Notes: generated from the letters alone by a model not told the origin. A stretch of DNA of 64,000 nucleotides from Acidiphilium sp. C61 (GCF_902712915.1 NZ_CACTIA010000005.1:992001-1056000), one strand, 5' to 3'. Positions 15,354 to 25,136 are shown, numbered from the stretch's first letter. Program-made: numbers and translations.

Positions 15354-16958
15354 TCAACCCCCGGCGCGAACATCATCGAGCAGCGGCCGGATCAGCGCGG
15401 CACGATAGGCTGCCGGATCGTCGATCAGCGCCCTGGCCGCCCGCTCATAGCCACTCGCCCCGATCGCCGCCGGGCAGGATTCGCGCAGGGCCAGCACCTC
15501 GGCAAGAGGCATCGGCGCCCGTGAGGCACGGGTTTCGGCAAGCGGTTTGCGCAGCAGGTCATCACCGCGCTTCAGGGCCGCGATCTGGTTCGCAAGGACA
15601 TCGGTGCCGAGGCTGGTGCAGACCTGCGGAAACACGCCCAGGCTCTGCAAAGGCCAGCCGCGAGGCGCAATCATCCGGCTCCAGGTCACGAACAATTCTC
15701 CTCCGCCCGGCAATTCGGTGACACTCTGCACCAGGCCCTTGCCGAGCGTTGCACTACCGAGCACGACGCCACGGTCATTGTCCGCGACCGCGGCAGAGAA
15801 TACCTCGGCGGCGCTGGCGGTGCTGCCATCGACCAGCACCACAACGGGCAAGCCCCGCGCGATATCCGCACCCTCGGCCTGCCAGACCTTGTTGGCGGCG
15901 GGATCTCGGCCAACCGTACGAATGATGGTCCCCCGCGACAGCAGGGTGTCGAGACTGAGGACCGACTGACGTAGCACGCCACCACGATTGCCGCGCAGAT
16001 CGATGACGATTCCCTTGGGCGCCGGCTGTGCCTGCGCGAGATGCGCGAGCGTGGCGGCGAATTGCTGCGCGGTGCCGTGATCGAACCCTGCCACGCGGAT
16101 ATAGCCAATCCCGTCATCGATCTGGCCGCTGACACTCTGGGTCGGCACGAGGGCGCGGTTCAGCGTGATGGTCTGCGGCAGGCTGTTTCCCGGCCGGATC
16201 GTCAGATCGACACTGCTGCCGATGGGACCGGCGATGTCCATTTGCAACTGACCGACGGGCTGACCGACTGTCTCCTGACCATTAATTGCGAGGAGTTGCA
16301 TGCCGGGGGCGATGCCGGCCCGGTCAGCCGGGCTTGAAGGCGTGACCCCGGTGATCACGACAAGACCGTTCTGGCGCGCCAGGCTCATGCCGATCCCGCC
16401 ACGGCCCAGCCTCAGCGCCCGTTCGGCGGCCGCATCGCGGGGGGCGACATAGCGGGAATAAGGATCGAAATGGTTGAACAACTCGTCGAAGAAGCTGCGG
16501 ATCATGCCGCCGGTGCCAGCCCGCTTGATGACAGGCGACGCCTTGTAGGCCTGCGATGCGACCGCAGCACAGGCCATGCCCCATTTTGCCGCATCCCCGG
16601 CAGGTGGCGCGACGGTCGCGTAGATGACGCGGTTCGGACCGAACAGAACGAGCTTGCCGGACTTCTCCTGCACCGCGATGTCCGGATCGAGCGCGGTAAT
16701 GCCCGAAAGCCCCCACACCGCCATGCGCGGTATGCCGAGCGGTTCGAGCGTTCGCGGCGCCATGAAAGCCAGCGCAGCGCCCCAGACCGCCGCGACACGG
16801 GCGGTATCAAACCCCCGCTGGTCCGCCTGCGCCCCAGGCAGCGGCGTCACGACGCATATCATCGCGACGATGAGCCTGATCAGCGGCGCAAATCTCGATC
16901 GACGGACATGACACGCCCCGAAACGTCGGGGGCGTGAGTGCGCCGGCAGTCTGCTCAT
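15354..16958 (-). CDS. S41-family C-terminal processing peptidase (PDZ protease)
   Basis: 534 residues. A signal-anchor segment (about 25-45) is followed by an N-terminal region, a PDZ domain (about 190-265; SSPADRAGIAPGMQLLAINGQ) and the S41 catalytic core with the nucleophile Ser in DGSTASAAEVFSAA and the general-base Lys in SATLGKGLVQS. It should act in the periplasm on substrate C-termini. The ATG overlaps the rnr stop by four bases, so it is expressed with ribonuclease R; that pairing supports this start over later ones. Confidence 0.9.
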   Translation of the reverse strand: MSRLPAHSRPRRFGACHVRRSRFAPLIRLIVAMICVVTPLPGAQADQRGFDTARVAAVWGAALAFMAPRTLEPLGIPRMAVWGLSGITALDPDIAVQEKSGKLVLFGPNRVIYATVAPPAGDAAKWGMACAAVASQAYKASPVIKRAGTGGMIRSFFDELFNHFDPYSRYVAPRDAAAERALRLGRGGIGMSLARQNGLVVITGVTPSSPADRAGIAPGMQLLAINGQETVGQPVGQLQMDIAGPIGSSVDLTIRPGNSLPQTITLNRALVPTQSVSGQIDDGIGYIRVAGFDHGTAQQFAATLAHLAQAQPAPKGIVIDLRGNRGGVLRQSVLSLDTLLSRGTIIRTVGRDPAANKVWQAEGADIARGLPVVVLVDGSTASAAEVFSAAVADNDRGVVLGSATLGKGLVQSVTELPGGGELFVTWSRMIAPRGWPLQSLGVFPQVCTSLGTDVLANQIAALKRGDDLLRKPLAETRASRAPMPLAEVLALRESCPAAIGASGYERAARALIDDPAAYRAALIRPLLDDVRAGG

Positions 16959-19195
16959 CGGCGTCCGCGTTTCTGCCTGGACGGCGCGCGGCCGGGCTTC
17001 CTGCCTCCGCCCTTGCGCGCCGGCAGGCGGCGTCCTGGTCCCTTCCCCTCACCCGGCGCGCTGCCGCCTTCGATCAGGGTGAACAGCAGCCCGCCGGTCA
17101 CCGGCTTGGCTTCGCGCAGCCGCACAAGCACCGTATCGGCGAGACGGAACACCACGCGCGAGCGGGTGCCTGACAGCGTGCCGTCAGTCTCGTCGAAATG
17201 CCAGAAATCGTCGGGCAACAGCGCCATCGGCACGAAACCGGAAGCTCCGGTCGCATCGAGGGTGACGAACAGGCCAAACCGCGTCACCCCGCTGATCCGC
17301 GCGCCAAAATCCTCGCCGATCCGGTCGGCCAGGTAAGCGGCAAGATAGCGATCCGCCGATTGCCGCTCGGCATCGGTGGCGCGGCGCTCGGTCGAGGTGA
17401 TGGCGGCCGCAATCGTCTCGAAGCCCTCGGCATGCTCGGAGCGCAACCCGTCGGTGCCGAGCTTCAGCCCGGCGATCAGCGCGCGATGGACCAGAAGATC
17501 GGCATAACGGCGGATCGGCGATGTGAAATGCGCGTAGCTGTTCAGCGCGAGGCCGAAATGGCCGATATTCTCGGGCGCATATTCCGCCTGGCTCTGGCTG
17601 CGCAGCACGGCCTCGTTCACCAGAGGGGCGGCATCGGTGCCGGAGACGAGGCGAAGCACGTGGTCGAGGTCACGTGGGCGAAGCTGGTCGCCAGGTTTGA
17701 GCGAAATCTCGAATGTCGCCAGCAGGTTGCGGAGCGAATCCAGCTTTTCCGGCGAAGGTGGGGCGTGTACGCGATACATGCAGGGCTGGCGCAGCCGTTC
17801 CAGTTCCTCTGCCGCCGCGACATTGGCGAGGATCATGAACTCCTCGATCAGCCGGTGGCTGTCGAGCCGTGGGCGCGGCGCCACATCCGTCACCCGGCCG
17901 GCCTCGTCGAGCGTGATCTTGCGCTCCGGCAGGTCGAGGTCGAGTGTTCCACGTGCCTGTCGCGCGCCCAGCAGCGTGCGATAGGCGGCGTAGAGATGGC
18001 CGAGCGTCCCGTCCGGCAGATCGGCTTCCCGGCCGGACTCGAAGGCGCCCTGCACCTCCTCGTAGGTCAGACGGGCGAAACTGCGCATCAGGCCGCGGCC
18101 GAATTTGTGGCTCAGCTTGCGGCCTTCTGAATCCACGATCATCTCGACGAACAGGCACCCCCGGTCCTCGCCCGGCCGCAGGCTGCACCAGCCATTGGAA
18201 AGCGCCTCGGGCAGCATCGGCACCACGCGGTCGGGAAAATAGACCGAGTTGCCGCGCTTCAGCGCCTCGCGGTCGAGCGCAGAGCCGGGGCGCACGTAAT
18301 GCGCGACATCGGCGATGGCGACGACGATGCGATGTCCCGGCCCGGCCGGTTCGGCGAAGACGGCATCATCGAAATCGCGCGCATCGGCCCCGTCGATCGT
18401 CACCAGCGGCACTTCGCGCAGATCGGTCCGCTGTCCGGGGCGAACGCCGCGGGCGCGCTTGGCCTCGTCGATGGCGGTTTCCGGGAAATCGGCCGGAATC
18501 CCCAGCGCCGCAATGGCGATCAGGCTGATCGAGCGGGCATCGCCCATCCGGCCGAGATGCTCGGCGATACGCGCAGGCTTCGGCCCGTAGCCGAAGGCCG
18601 GCAACGGCATGGCGCGAACCACATCGCCACTTTCAGCCCCCGCAGTCTCGCCCGGCGGAACCTTCCACTCAGCGCGGCTCTTGCGGTCGACCGGCTCGAT
18701 CCAGCCACCCTCCGCCTCGGCCCGGAACACGCCGATGATGCTGGCCGGCTCCTCATCGAGTCGCCGTATCGTGCGACCTTCGTAACGATCATCGTCGATT
18801 CGCCGCAGTCGCGCGAGTATGCGGGCACCCGGCGCGAGCGCGGCATGGCCGCGTTTCTCCGGCATCATGAAAATGATCGGCGGCTTGCCGGGCTGGTCCC
18901 AGCCAACCGGCCGGGCGAGCGGATCGCCGTCGCGATCGGTGCCGGTGATCTCGACGACGCAGCGTTCCGGCAGTGCCTCGGCCGCACGCACCTGTCGCCC
19001 GCCAGCACGCACCAGCACGCCATCGCGCTCGAGAGTCCGCAACATCGCGCGCAGCGCCGGTTTCTGGTCAGGGCCGAGGCCGAACGCGCGCGCAATATCT
19101 CCCTTGCGCAGGCGCGTTCCCGCTTCGGCGATGAACTCGCGCAGCACGGATTCGGTCGGCAGTTCGGCAAAACGCCGTGGCGGCTTGCGACTCAT
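16955..19195 (-). CDS. rnr: Ribonuclease R
   Basis: Processive 3'-5' exoribonuclease for structured RNA, 746 residues. N-terminal winged-helix and cold-shock regions lead to the RNB catalytic domain with TIDGADARDFDDAVF (Asp cluster binding Mg), YFPDRVVPMLPEALSNGWCSL and HFTSPIRRYADLLVHR. An S1 domain (about 640-715) and a basic Gly/Arg/Lys-rich tail for RNA follow. First gene of a two-gene operon with the S41 protease. Confidence 0.96.
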   Translation of the reverse strand: MSRKPPRRFAELPTESVLREFIAEAGTRLRKGDIARAFGLGPDQKPALRAMLRTLERDGVLVRAGGRQVRAAEALPERCVVEITGTDRDGDPLARPVGWDQPGKPPIIFMMPEKRGHAALAPGARILARLRRIDDDRYEGRTIRRLDEEPASIIGVFRAEAEGGWIEPVDRKSRAEWKVPPGETAGAESGDVVRAMPLPAFGYGPKPARIAEHLGRMGDARSISLIAIAALGIPADFPETAIDEAKRARGVRPGQRTDLREVPLVTIDGADARDFDDAVFAEPAGPGHRIVVAIADVAHYVRPGSALDREALKRGNSVYFPDRVVPMLPEALSNGWCSLRPGEDRGCLFVEMIVDSEGRKLSHKFGRGLMRSFARLTYEEVQGAFESGREADLPDGTLGHLYAAYRTLLGARQARGTLDLDLPERKITLDEAGRVTDVAPRPRLDSHRLIEEFMILANVAAAEELERLRQPCMYRVHAPPSPEKLDSLRNLLATFEISLKPGDQLRPRDLDHVLRLVSGTDAAPLVNEAVLRSQSQAEYAPENIGHFGLALNSYAHFTSPIRRYADLLVHRALIAGLKLGTDGLRSEHAEGFETIAAAITSTERRATDAERQSADRYLAAYLADRIGEDFGARISGVTRFGLFVTLDATGASGFVPMALLPDDFWHFDETDGTLSGTRSRVVFRLADTVLVRLREAKPVTGGLLFTLIEGGSAPGEGKGPGRRLPARKGGGRKPGRAPSRQKRGRR

Positions 19196-19380
19196 GCGGC
19201 ACCGCGGCGGCGCGTCACGACGATCCTATCGACCGAACCCCAGAATACAATCTGGAATCGGTGCACGGCAGCGCCTCACGCATCATTCGTTTTCACAAGT
19301 CTAAAACGCATAATCCCAATGTAGCGCGGCGACAACGCCGGTTCAGGCTTTCATCCCCGGACGTGTGGCAAGTTTTCCAA

Positions 19381-20232
19381 CTATGGCCTGTATGCAACAG
19401 CGGCCCTGTCGAGCATCGCGTTGAAGAGGGCGCCGAACAGCACGGCGTAGGCGCTCAGATAGAACCACATCATCAGGCCGATGATCGTGGCGAGCGGCCC
19501 ATAGGTCTGGCTGTAGGCGGCAAAACGGCCGACATAGACGGCAAACCCGTATGACACGAGAAGCCAGGCCAGGATCGCCACCAGGGCACCCGGGGCTATC
19601 GGATGCCCCGCGCCACGCCCGAAGGCCGGCCCGTAGCGGTAGACCAGTCCGAGCGCGATGCCCATGAACCCGATCAGCAGGCCAAACCCGGGCAGCACCG
19701 TCAGCATCGCCGGCGCATTCGAAAGGCCCAGAAAGGCGAGCGCAAGCGGCATGCCGACCAGCACGGCGATGGCGATGATCGCCCCGATCATGGCGATCAA
19801 TGTCATTCCGAGGGTCACCGCCTGGAATTTGAAAAAGCCGCGCGTCTCCTGCCGCTTGTGGATCATGTTCAGCGCGTAGATCAGGGATTTGGTGCCCGAT
19901 GACGAGGAATAGAGCGTGAACCCGAGGGAAATCATCAGGCCGATGCCCAGCGTCGTCTTGCCGCCGGACACAAGTTGCTGGATCCGCCCGCCGATCAGGT
20001 CAAAGGCCGCCGGCGGCATCAGATGCTTCAGATAGAGCAGCTGCGGTTCAACCGATATCGGGTCGAACGCGAGGCCATAGAGCGAAATCAGCGCCGTGAT
20101 CGCCGGAAACAGCGACAGCGTGGCATAGAAGGCGCAACCGGCGGCGACGAGGGACATTTCGCCACTCATCAGCTCGATGATGGCGGCGCGCAGACCCTGG
20201 CTCCAGAGCCCGAGGCGCCGCCGCCAGGACAT
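19381..20232 (-). CDS. YihY/BrkB-family inner membrane protein
   Basis: 283 residues with about six membrane segments and the family pattern AAGCAFYATLSLFPAITALISLYGL near residue 30. The middle FTLYSSSSGTKSLIYALNMIHK is typical of YihY/BrkB proteins, once mis-assigned as ribonuclease BN. Function is unknown; transport is often proposed. Its ATG shares one base with the upstream hydrolase stop (TGATG), so the two are coupled. Confidence 0.9.
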   Translation of the reverse strand: MSWRRRLGLWSQGLRAAIIELMSGEMSLVAAGCAFYATLSLFPAITALISLYGLAFDPISVEPQLLYLKHLMPPAAFDLIGGRIQQLVSGGKTTLGIGLMISLGFTLYSSSSGTKSLIYALNMIHKRQETRGFFKFQAVTLGMTLIAMIGAIIAIAVLVGMPLALAFLGLSNAPAMLTVLPGFGLLIGFMGIALGLVYRYGPAFGRGAGHPIAPGALVAILAWLLVSYGFAVYVGRFAAYSQTYGPLATIIGLMMWFYLSAYAVLFGALFNAMLDRAAVAYRP

Positions 20233-21071
20233 CAGGCGCCGTCCAGGAACCGCCGGATCACCGCGATGGTAGGCGAATCCATCAGCGCCGGGGCGTGGCC
20301 GCAGGCCGGGACGGTATGCGTCGCGGCACCATCCTCTTCCATGCGCGCGAGCGTTGCCTCGGTCAGCAGATCGCTCGTCGCTCCGCGGAGCGCGAGCACA
20401 GGAACCCGAACCGCTTGCCAGATACCACCAAGATCAGCGTCCATGGGCACCGAGGCGCGGATCGGTTCGGCGATCGCGGGATCGTAATGGAGAGCGACCC
20501 CCCCACCCTCGACCGGCCGCGCCGAATGACGTGCGAGGTCAGCCCATTGCGGATCGGTCAGCGGGCCAAACGGCGCGTGCACAACGCGCAGATGGGCTTC
20601 GAGCGCCGAGATGTCGGGAAAAATTGCGGGTGCTTCGCTCATGTAATCGCGGATCCGGCCCAACGCCGCGGCCGGGATATGCGGGCCGATATCGTTGAGC
20701 ACGAGGCGAGTGATCGGCGTACGCGCCGCCGCCGCGACCATCATGCCGCAAATCCCGCCAAGCGAGGTGCCAACCCAGGCAACCGGCTTGTTCAGCCAGG
20801 CGAGCAGATGCGCCAGTGCAATGACATAGGAGGGCGGCTGGTAGAGCGCCCCGTTACGCAGCCATTCCGAACGTCCGCGTCCCGGCAGGTCGGGGCAGAT
20901 GACATGGTAGCGATCGGCGAGGCTTTCGGCGAGACTGTCGAAATCGCGCCCGTTGCGGGTCAGGCCGTGCACGCAAAGCACGGCCGGCGCGGCCGGGTTG
21001 CCGAATTCCACGAAGGCGAGCCGATGGAAATCGTTGCCAAGCAGATAGGGAACAAAACCCTGCCGCGCCAC
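20232..21071 (-). CDS. Alpha/beta-fold hydrolase
   Basis: 279 residues, with CVHGLTRNGRDFD (oxyanion loop), nucleophile Ser in GTSLGGICG, and CGHAPALMD for the catalytic His. The substrate is unknown; the adjacent CoA-transferase hints at acyl-CoA or ester metabolism. I use the GTG at 21071 because AAAGGGAAG lies eight bases before it and directly after the CoA-transferase stop; an upstream ATG would force a 53-base overlap. Confidence 0.85.
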   Translation of the reverse strand: MARQGFVPYLLGNDFHRLAFVEFGNPAAPAVLCVHGLTRNGRDFDSLAESLADRYHVICPDLPGRGRSEWLRNGALYQPPSYVIALAHLLAWLNKPVAWVGTSLGGICGMMVAAAARTPITRLVLNDIGPHIPAAALGRIRDYMSEAPAIFPDISALEAHLRVVHAPFGPLTDPQWADLARHSARPVEGGGVALHYDPAIAEPIRASVPMDADLGGIWQAVRVPVLALRGATSDLLTEATLARMEEDGAATHTVPACGHAPALMDSPTIAVIRRFLDGA

Positions 21072-21084
21072 GACCGGCTTCCCT

Positions 21085-22314
21085 TTAGATGATGCCGTCC
21101 CGGCGCAGCGCGGCGCGGGCGGCTTCGTCGAGTCCAAGCATGTCGGTCAGCACCTCATCCGTATGTTCCCCCAAATTGGGTGGGGCGAGACGATAGTCCA
21201 CCGGCGTTTCCGACAGACGGACCGGATTGGCGACCAGTTTCACCGATACGCCATCGTTTCTGGTCATGTCGATCAGATTGCCACGCGCGATCACGTGCGG
21301 ATCGGCGAAGACCTGCTCCAGCGTATTGATCGGGCCGCAGCCGATTTTCAGCTCTTCGAGCCGTTCCAGCCACCAGGCCGAAGGGTGCTGCAGCAGCACT
21401 GCGGCGAGGGTTGCGGTCACGAAGGCGCGATTGGCGACGCGGGCGGCATTCGTCATGAATCGCTCGTCGGCCAGCAGGTGTTCCAGCCCGAACGCGTTGC
21501 AGAAGCGCGCGAAGGTCGGGTCATTGCCGATCGAGAGAACGATATGGCCGTCTTCCGTGGCGAAAACCTGATAGGGCACGATGTTTGGATGCTCGTTGCC
21601 AAGCCGCGGCGGATTCTTGCCGGTGGCGAGATAATTCATGCCCTGGTTGGCAAGCCAGGCAACATGCGTGTCCAGCATGCCGATATCGATATGCTGGCCT
21701 TGCCCGGTCATTTCCCGATGGCGCAGCGCGGCGAGCACGCCGATCGCGCCGTATAGCCCGGCGAACAGGTCCGCCACCGGCACACCCACCTTCATCGGCT
21801 GGCCATCCGGCACGCCGGTAAGCGACATGATGCCGCCCATCGCCTGGATCAGGCTGTCATAGCCGGGCCGGGAGGCGTAGGGTCCGGTCTGGCCGAAGCC
21901 GGTGATCGAGCAGTAGATCAGGCCGGGATTGCCACCCTTGAGATCTTCATAGCCAAGGCCGTAGCGCGGCAGCGTTCCAACCTTGAAGTTCTCGACCAGG
22001 ATATCGCTTTTCGCGATCAGCGCACGCGCGAGCTGCTGTCCCTCTGGCTTGGCGATATCGAGCGTCACCGACCGCTTGTTGCGATTGGCACCGGCGAAAT
22101 AAGCGCTCTGCTCGGTTCCCGGCAGGGCGGGCGGCGCGAAACCGCGTGTGTCGTCGCCGCTGCCGGGCTTCTCGATCTTGATCACCTCGGCGCCGAGATC
22201 GGCCAGCATCTGCACGCAGGTGGGACCGGCGAGCACACGGGTCAGATCGAAAACGGTCAAACCCGCGAGCGGCCCCGAAGGTGTTTTGGTGGAGGCGGCT
22301 TTGTGTTCAGACAT
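21085..22314 (-). CDS. CaiB/BaiF-family (class III) CoA-transferase
   Basis: 409 residues. N-terminal GLTVFDLTRVLAGPTCVQMLADLGAEVIKIE and the catalytic-Asp region ADLFAGLYGAIGVLAALRHRE are diagnostic of class III CoA-transferases (formyl-CoA, carnitine, succinyl-CoA:mesaconate types). GRPGYDSLIQAMGGIMSLTG resembles the formyl-CoA transferase-like subgroup, but the acid used cannot be assigned. Operon with the alpha/beta hydrolase and YihY-type gene. Confidence 0.92.
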   Translation of the reverse strand: MSEHKAASTKTPSGPLAGLTVFDLTRVLAGPTCVQMLADLGAEVIKIEKPGSGDDTRGFAPPALPGTEQSAYFAGANRNKRSVTLDIAKPEGQQLARALIAKSDILVENFKVGTLPRYGLGYEDLKGGNPGLIYCSITGFGQTGPYASRPGYDSLIQAMGGIMSLTGVPDGQPMKVGVPVADLFAGLYGAIGVLAALRHREMTGQGQHIDIGMLDTHVAWLANQGMNYLATGKNPPRLGNEHPNIVPYQVFATEDGHIVLSIGNDPTFARFCNAFGLEHLLADERFMTNAARVANRAFVTATLAAVLLQHPSAWWLERLEELKIGCGPINTLEQVFADPHVIARGNLIDMTRNDGVSVKLVANPVRLSETPVDYRLAPPNLGEHTDEVLTDMLGLDEAARAALRRDGII

Positions 22315-22397
22315 TCAAGGACTCCCGTCAATGCCCCGGCAATAGCGAGACTGCCGTGGCAGGTCAAAACGGGAGGTCCGGGAATATCCGTGGCGGG

Positions 22398-22589
22398 TCA
22401 GTGAGCGATCGGCCCGCCTGTCGGCGGGACGCAGCTGCGCAGCGCCAGACGAACAAGCCGATTGGCAACAGTCGTCAGACCCGCCCGCTCCGCATCCTGG
22501 GCAAGCGAGATAAGTCGATCGACGAGAATGAGCGGGCTGACGATCGGATCGTGCTGGTCGGCGGTTTTCGCCGAGGCGAACTGGGTCAT
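22398..22589 (-). CDS. Small conserved-looking hypothetical protein
   Basis: 63 residues, mostly helical, with an internal LILVDRLISLAQDAERAGLTTVANRLVRLAL helix and a short tail. I do not recognise it. The ATG at 22589 has AGAAGGA eight bases upstream, a better site than an earlier in-frame ATG. Helical palindromes lie just upstream. It stands alone between the CoA-transferase and the zinc-ribbon gene on the same strand. Confidence 0.6.
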   Translation of the reverse strand: MTQFASAKTADQHDPIVSPLILVDRLISLAQDAERAGLTTVANRLVRLALRSCVPPTGGPIAH

Positions 22590-22622
22590 CGCGAATGTCC
22601 TTCTCAGGATGTCCAACGGAAA

Positions 22623-22673
22623 CAGCCGTTTTTGGCTGCCTCCGAAAATGACCCGCCCCGGATTACAATCCGG
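22623..22673. promoter_or_regulatory. Two small palindromes before the 63-residue gene
   Basis: CAGCC/GGCTG (22623-22638) and CCGGATT-ac-AATCCGG (22658-22673) lie between the zinc-ribbon gene stop and the small gene. The second is perfect with seven-base arms. Neither has a T run, so they are more likely operators or mRNA stem-loops than terminators. Confidence 0.35.
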
Positions 22674-22700
22674 TAAACAAATTCGACCAGGAAAGAAAAA

Positions 22701-23024
22701 TTATCTTTCGTTCTCGTCGCTGTCACGCTCGACCTCGATATCGGCATCGATCGCGTCGTCGTCCTCGAGATCGTCGGCATCCGTCAGAATGTCGTCATCG
22801 CCCGCATCCTCGACGTCATCCGTATCGACATCGTCCTCCGCGGCCTGCGCCTTGGCGGGCTTCTTGACATCATCGGGGATGGGAACGCTGCGTTTCAGCT
22901 TGGGCTGCTCGACCGGCTGCTCGGTGCCGCATTTCGGGCAGACGGCCGGAGCCTTGCCGAGGTCGAAAAACCGCGCGCCGCAGGACACGCAGGTGTGTTT
23001 GTCGCCAAGTTCAGGCTTCGCCAT
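22701..23024 (-). CDS. FYDLN-acid (TIGR02300-type) zinc-ribbon protein
   Basis: 107 residues. An N-terminal zinc ribbon has Cys12, Cys15, Cys29 and Cys32 around GARFFDLGKAPAVCP, and is followed by an extremely acidic tail of Asp/Glu (about 62-107). This family of unknown function is characteristic of Alphaproteobacteria and is found next to aroA, as here, in divergent orientation. The ATG was chosen because the domain begins there; the longer reading upstream is not family sequence. Confidence 0.92.
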   Translation of the reverse strand: MAKPELGDKHTCVSCGARFFDLGKAPAVCPKCGTEQPVEQPKLKRSVPIPDDVKKPAKAQAAEDDVDTDDVEDAGDDDILTDADDLEDDDAIDADIEVERDSDENER

Positions 23025-23163
23025 GAGAGCCTCGCATTGCAGGGTAAACGGTGGAACTCCGTCAGGGCGGGCGCCATGCCACCCATCGCCCCGCTTGTCA
23101 AACCCTGAGAGCTGTCGACAATGATGGCTGGCAAATTCGCTCACTCGTGGTAAGCGCCGCGCC

Positions 23164-24501
23164 ATGGAACACGCTGCCCCGCTGCCCCAGACATCTCGCC
23201 GTCCCGCTTCACCGCTTGCTGGAACGATCACCGTTCCGGGCGACAAGTCGATTTCCCACCGCGCGCTGATGTTCGCGGGTCTGGCTGTCGGCGAAACCAG
23301 GATTTCCGGCCTGCTGGAAGGCGAGGACGTGCTGCGCACCGCCGCCGCCATGCGCGCGCTGGGTGCGACGATGGAGCGGACCGGCCCGGGCGAGTGGCGC
23401 GCCTCCGGCCCGGGCATCGGCGGGCTGCAAAGCCCGGATGACGTGCTCGACATGGGCAATTCAGGCACCGCCGCGCGGCTGCTGTGCGGCATTCTCGCGA
23501 GCCACGACATTTTCGCGGTCATGACGGGCGATGCCTCGCTGCGCCGCCGGCCGATGCGCCGGGTGATCGACCCGCTGGCCGCGACCGGTGCGGTCTTCGC
23601 CGCGCGCGAGGGCGGACGCCTGCCGCTTTCGGTCCGCGGCGCCGCCGAGGCGATGCCGCTTTCCTATCGCCTGCCGGTCGCCTCCGCCCAGGTGAAGTCG
23701 GCGCTGCTGCTCGCCGGGCTGAATGCCCGCGGAATCACCGAGATCGAGGAGCCGGAGCCGACCCGCGACCATTCCGAGAACATGCTCCGCCATTTCGGCG
23801 CCGAGGTGGACGTTGCGGCGCACGGCACCGGCAAGCTGATCCGCCTGCGGGGGCAGCCGGAGCTGCGCGGCGCGGATGTCGTCGTGCCCGGTGATCCATC
23901 ATCGGCCGCCTTCCCGATCGTCGCCGCGCTGATCGTGCCGGGCTCGCGCGTCACGATCCAGGGGGTCGGGCTGAACCCGCTGCGGACGGGCCTGTTTCTC
24001 ACCTTGCGCGAGATGGGAGCGGCGATCGCGATCGTGAATGCCCGCGAGGCCGGCGGCGAGCCGGTGGGCGATCTCATCGTCACGGCGTCTGACCTGCGCG
24101 CCGTCGATGTGCCGGCGGACCGCGCGCCATCGATGATCGACGAATACCCGATCCTTGCCATCGCCTGCGCGATGGCGCGCGGCACCTCGCGGCTGCGCGG
24201 CCTCGCGGAACTGCGGGTGAAGGAAAGCGACCGCCTCGCCGCGACGCTCGCCATGATCACTGCCAACGGCGTGAAGGCGTGGGTGGAGGATGACGACCTC
24301 ATCATCGAGGGGGGTGGCGCGCGCGGCGGCGCCACGGTGGCGACGCATATGGACCACCGCCTGGCGATGAGCGCGCTGGTCATGGGCCTTGCCACCGCAA
24401 CACCGGTGACGATCGACGATGCACGCTTCATCGATACGAGCTTCCCCGACTTCCTGCCGCTGATGCGCGGGATCGGCGCGGCGATCGAGGCGGCGGCATG
24501 A
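23164..24501 (+). CDS. aroA: 3-phosphoshikimate 1-carboxyvinyltransferase (EPSP synthase), class II
   Basis: Joins shikimate-3-phosphate and phosphoenolpyruvate in aromatic amino acid synthesis. 445 residues with GDKSISHRALM (26-36), RPMRRVIDPL, VASAQVKSALLLAGLN, APSMIDEYPI and RVKESDRLA. The overall sequence follows the class II pattern of Agrobacterium CP4 (LLEGEDV, EEPEPTRDHSENML, VATHMDHRLAMS). The PEP-site loop reads GNSGTA with Gly101 where the CP4 enzyme has Ala100. The stop overlaps the cmk start (ATGA). Confidence 0.96.
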   Translation: MEHAAPLPQTSRRPASPLAGTITVPGDKSISHRALMFAGLAVGETRISGLLEGEDVLRTAAAMRALGATMERTGPGEWRASGPGIGGLQSPDDVLDMGNSGTAARLLCGILASHDIFAVMTGDASLRRRPMRRVIDPLAATGAVFAAREGGRLPLSVRGAAEAMPLSYRLPVASAQVKSALLLAGLNARGITEIEEPEPTRDHSENMLRHFGAEVDVAAHGTGKLIRLRGQPELRGADVVVPGDPSSAAFPIVAALIVPGSRVTIQGVGLNPLRTGLFLTLREMGAAIAIVNAREAGGEPVGDLIVTASDLRAVDVPADRAPSMIDEYPILAIACAMARGTSRLRGLAELRVKESDRLAATLAMITANGVKAWVEDDDLIIEGGGARGGATVATHMDHRLAMSALVMGLATATPVTIDDARFIDTSFPDFLPLMRGIGAAIEAAA

Positions 24502-25136
24502 CGCGACCGATCGTCATCGCGATCGACGGGCCGGCCGCATCAGGCAAGGGCACGCTCGCCCGCCGCCTCGCCGCCGCCTTCAACCTGCCCTATCTCGACA
24601 CCGGGCTGCTCTACCGCGCGGTGGCGCGGCGCGTGCTCGACCGAGGGGGCGATCCGGCCGATCCCGCGGCCAGCGCGGAACAGGCCCGCTCGCTCAGCCG
24701 GCTCGATCTCGAACGCGGCGACCTGCGCACCCCGGAGGTTGACCGTGCGGCCAGCGCAGTTGCCTCGATCAGACCGGTGCGCGCCGCCCTGCTCGACTTC
24801 CAGCGCCGTTTCGCCGCTTCCTCCGGCGCGGTACTGGACGGGCGGGACATCGGCACGATCGTGTTTCCTGAGGCCGACGTGAAACTCTTCGTCACCGCAT
24901 CGCTGGATGTGCGGGCGAAACGCCGGCATCTTGAGCGGCTTGCCAATGGAATCGATCCCGGCTTCGACTCGGTACGCGCCGAGCTTGCCGCGCGCGATGA
25001 GGCCGACCGCACCCGCGCCGCCGCCCCGCTGGTGCAGGCAGACGACGCCCTGCTGCTCGATACCAGCGAGATGGATGCCAATCATGCCTTTACCGCGGCG
25101 GCCGATCTGGTGAACAAGGTACTTGCGCGGGGTTGA
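24498..25136 (+). CDS. cmk: Cytidylate kinase
   Basis: Phosphorylates CMP and dCMP with ATP. 212 residues: P-loop IDGPAASGKGT (8-18), LDTGLLYRAVARR, LDGRDIGTIVFP and a C-terminal lid. aroA-cmk is a common bacterial pair, usually followed by rpsA; here parE follows instead, 25 bases downstream. Confidence 0.96.
   Translation: MTRPIVIAIDGPAASGKGTLARRLAAAFNLPYLDTGLLYRAVARRVLDRGGDPADPAASAEQARSLSRLDLERGDLRTPEVDRAASAVASIRPVRAALLDFQRRFAASSGAVLDGRDIGTIVFPEADVKLFVTASLDVRAKRRHLERLANGIDPGFDSVRAELAARDEADRTRAAAPLVQADDALLLDTSEMDANHAFTAAADLVNKVLARG

Noticed and set aside
19381..20232. Ribonuclease BN
   Set aside because: The YihY/BrkB family was once labelled so, but true RNase BN/Z is a metallo-beta-lactamase protein; this is a membrane protein.
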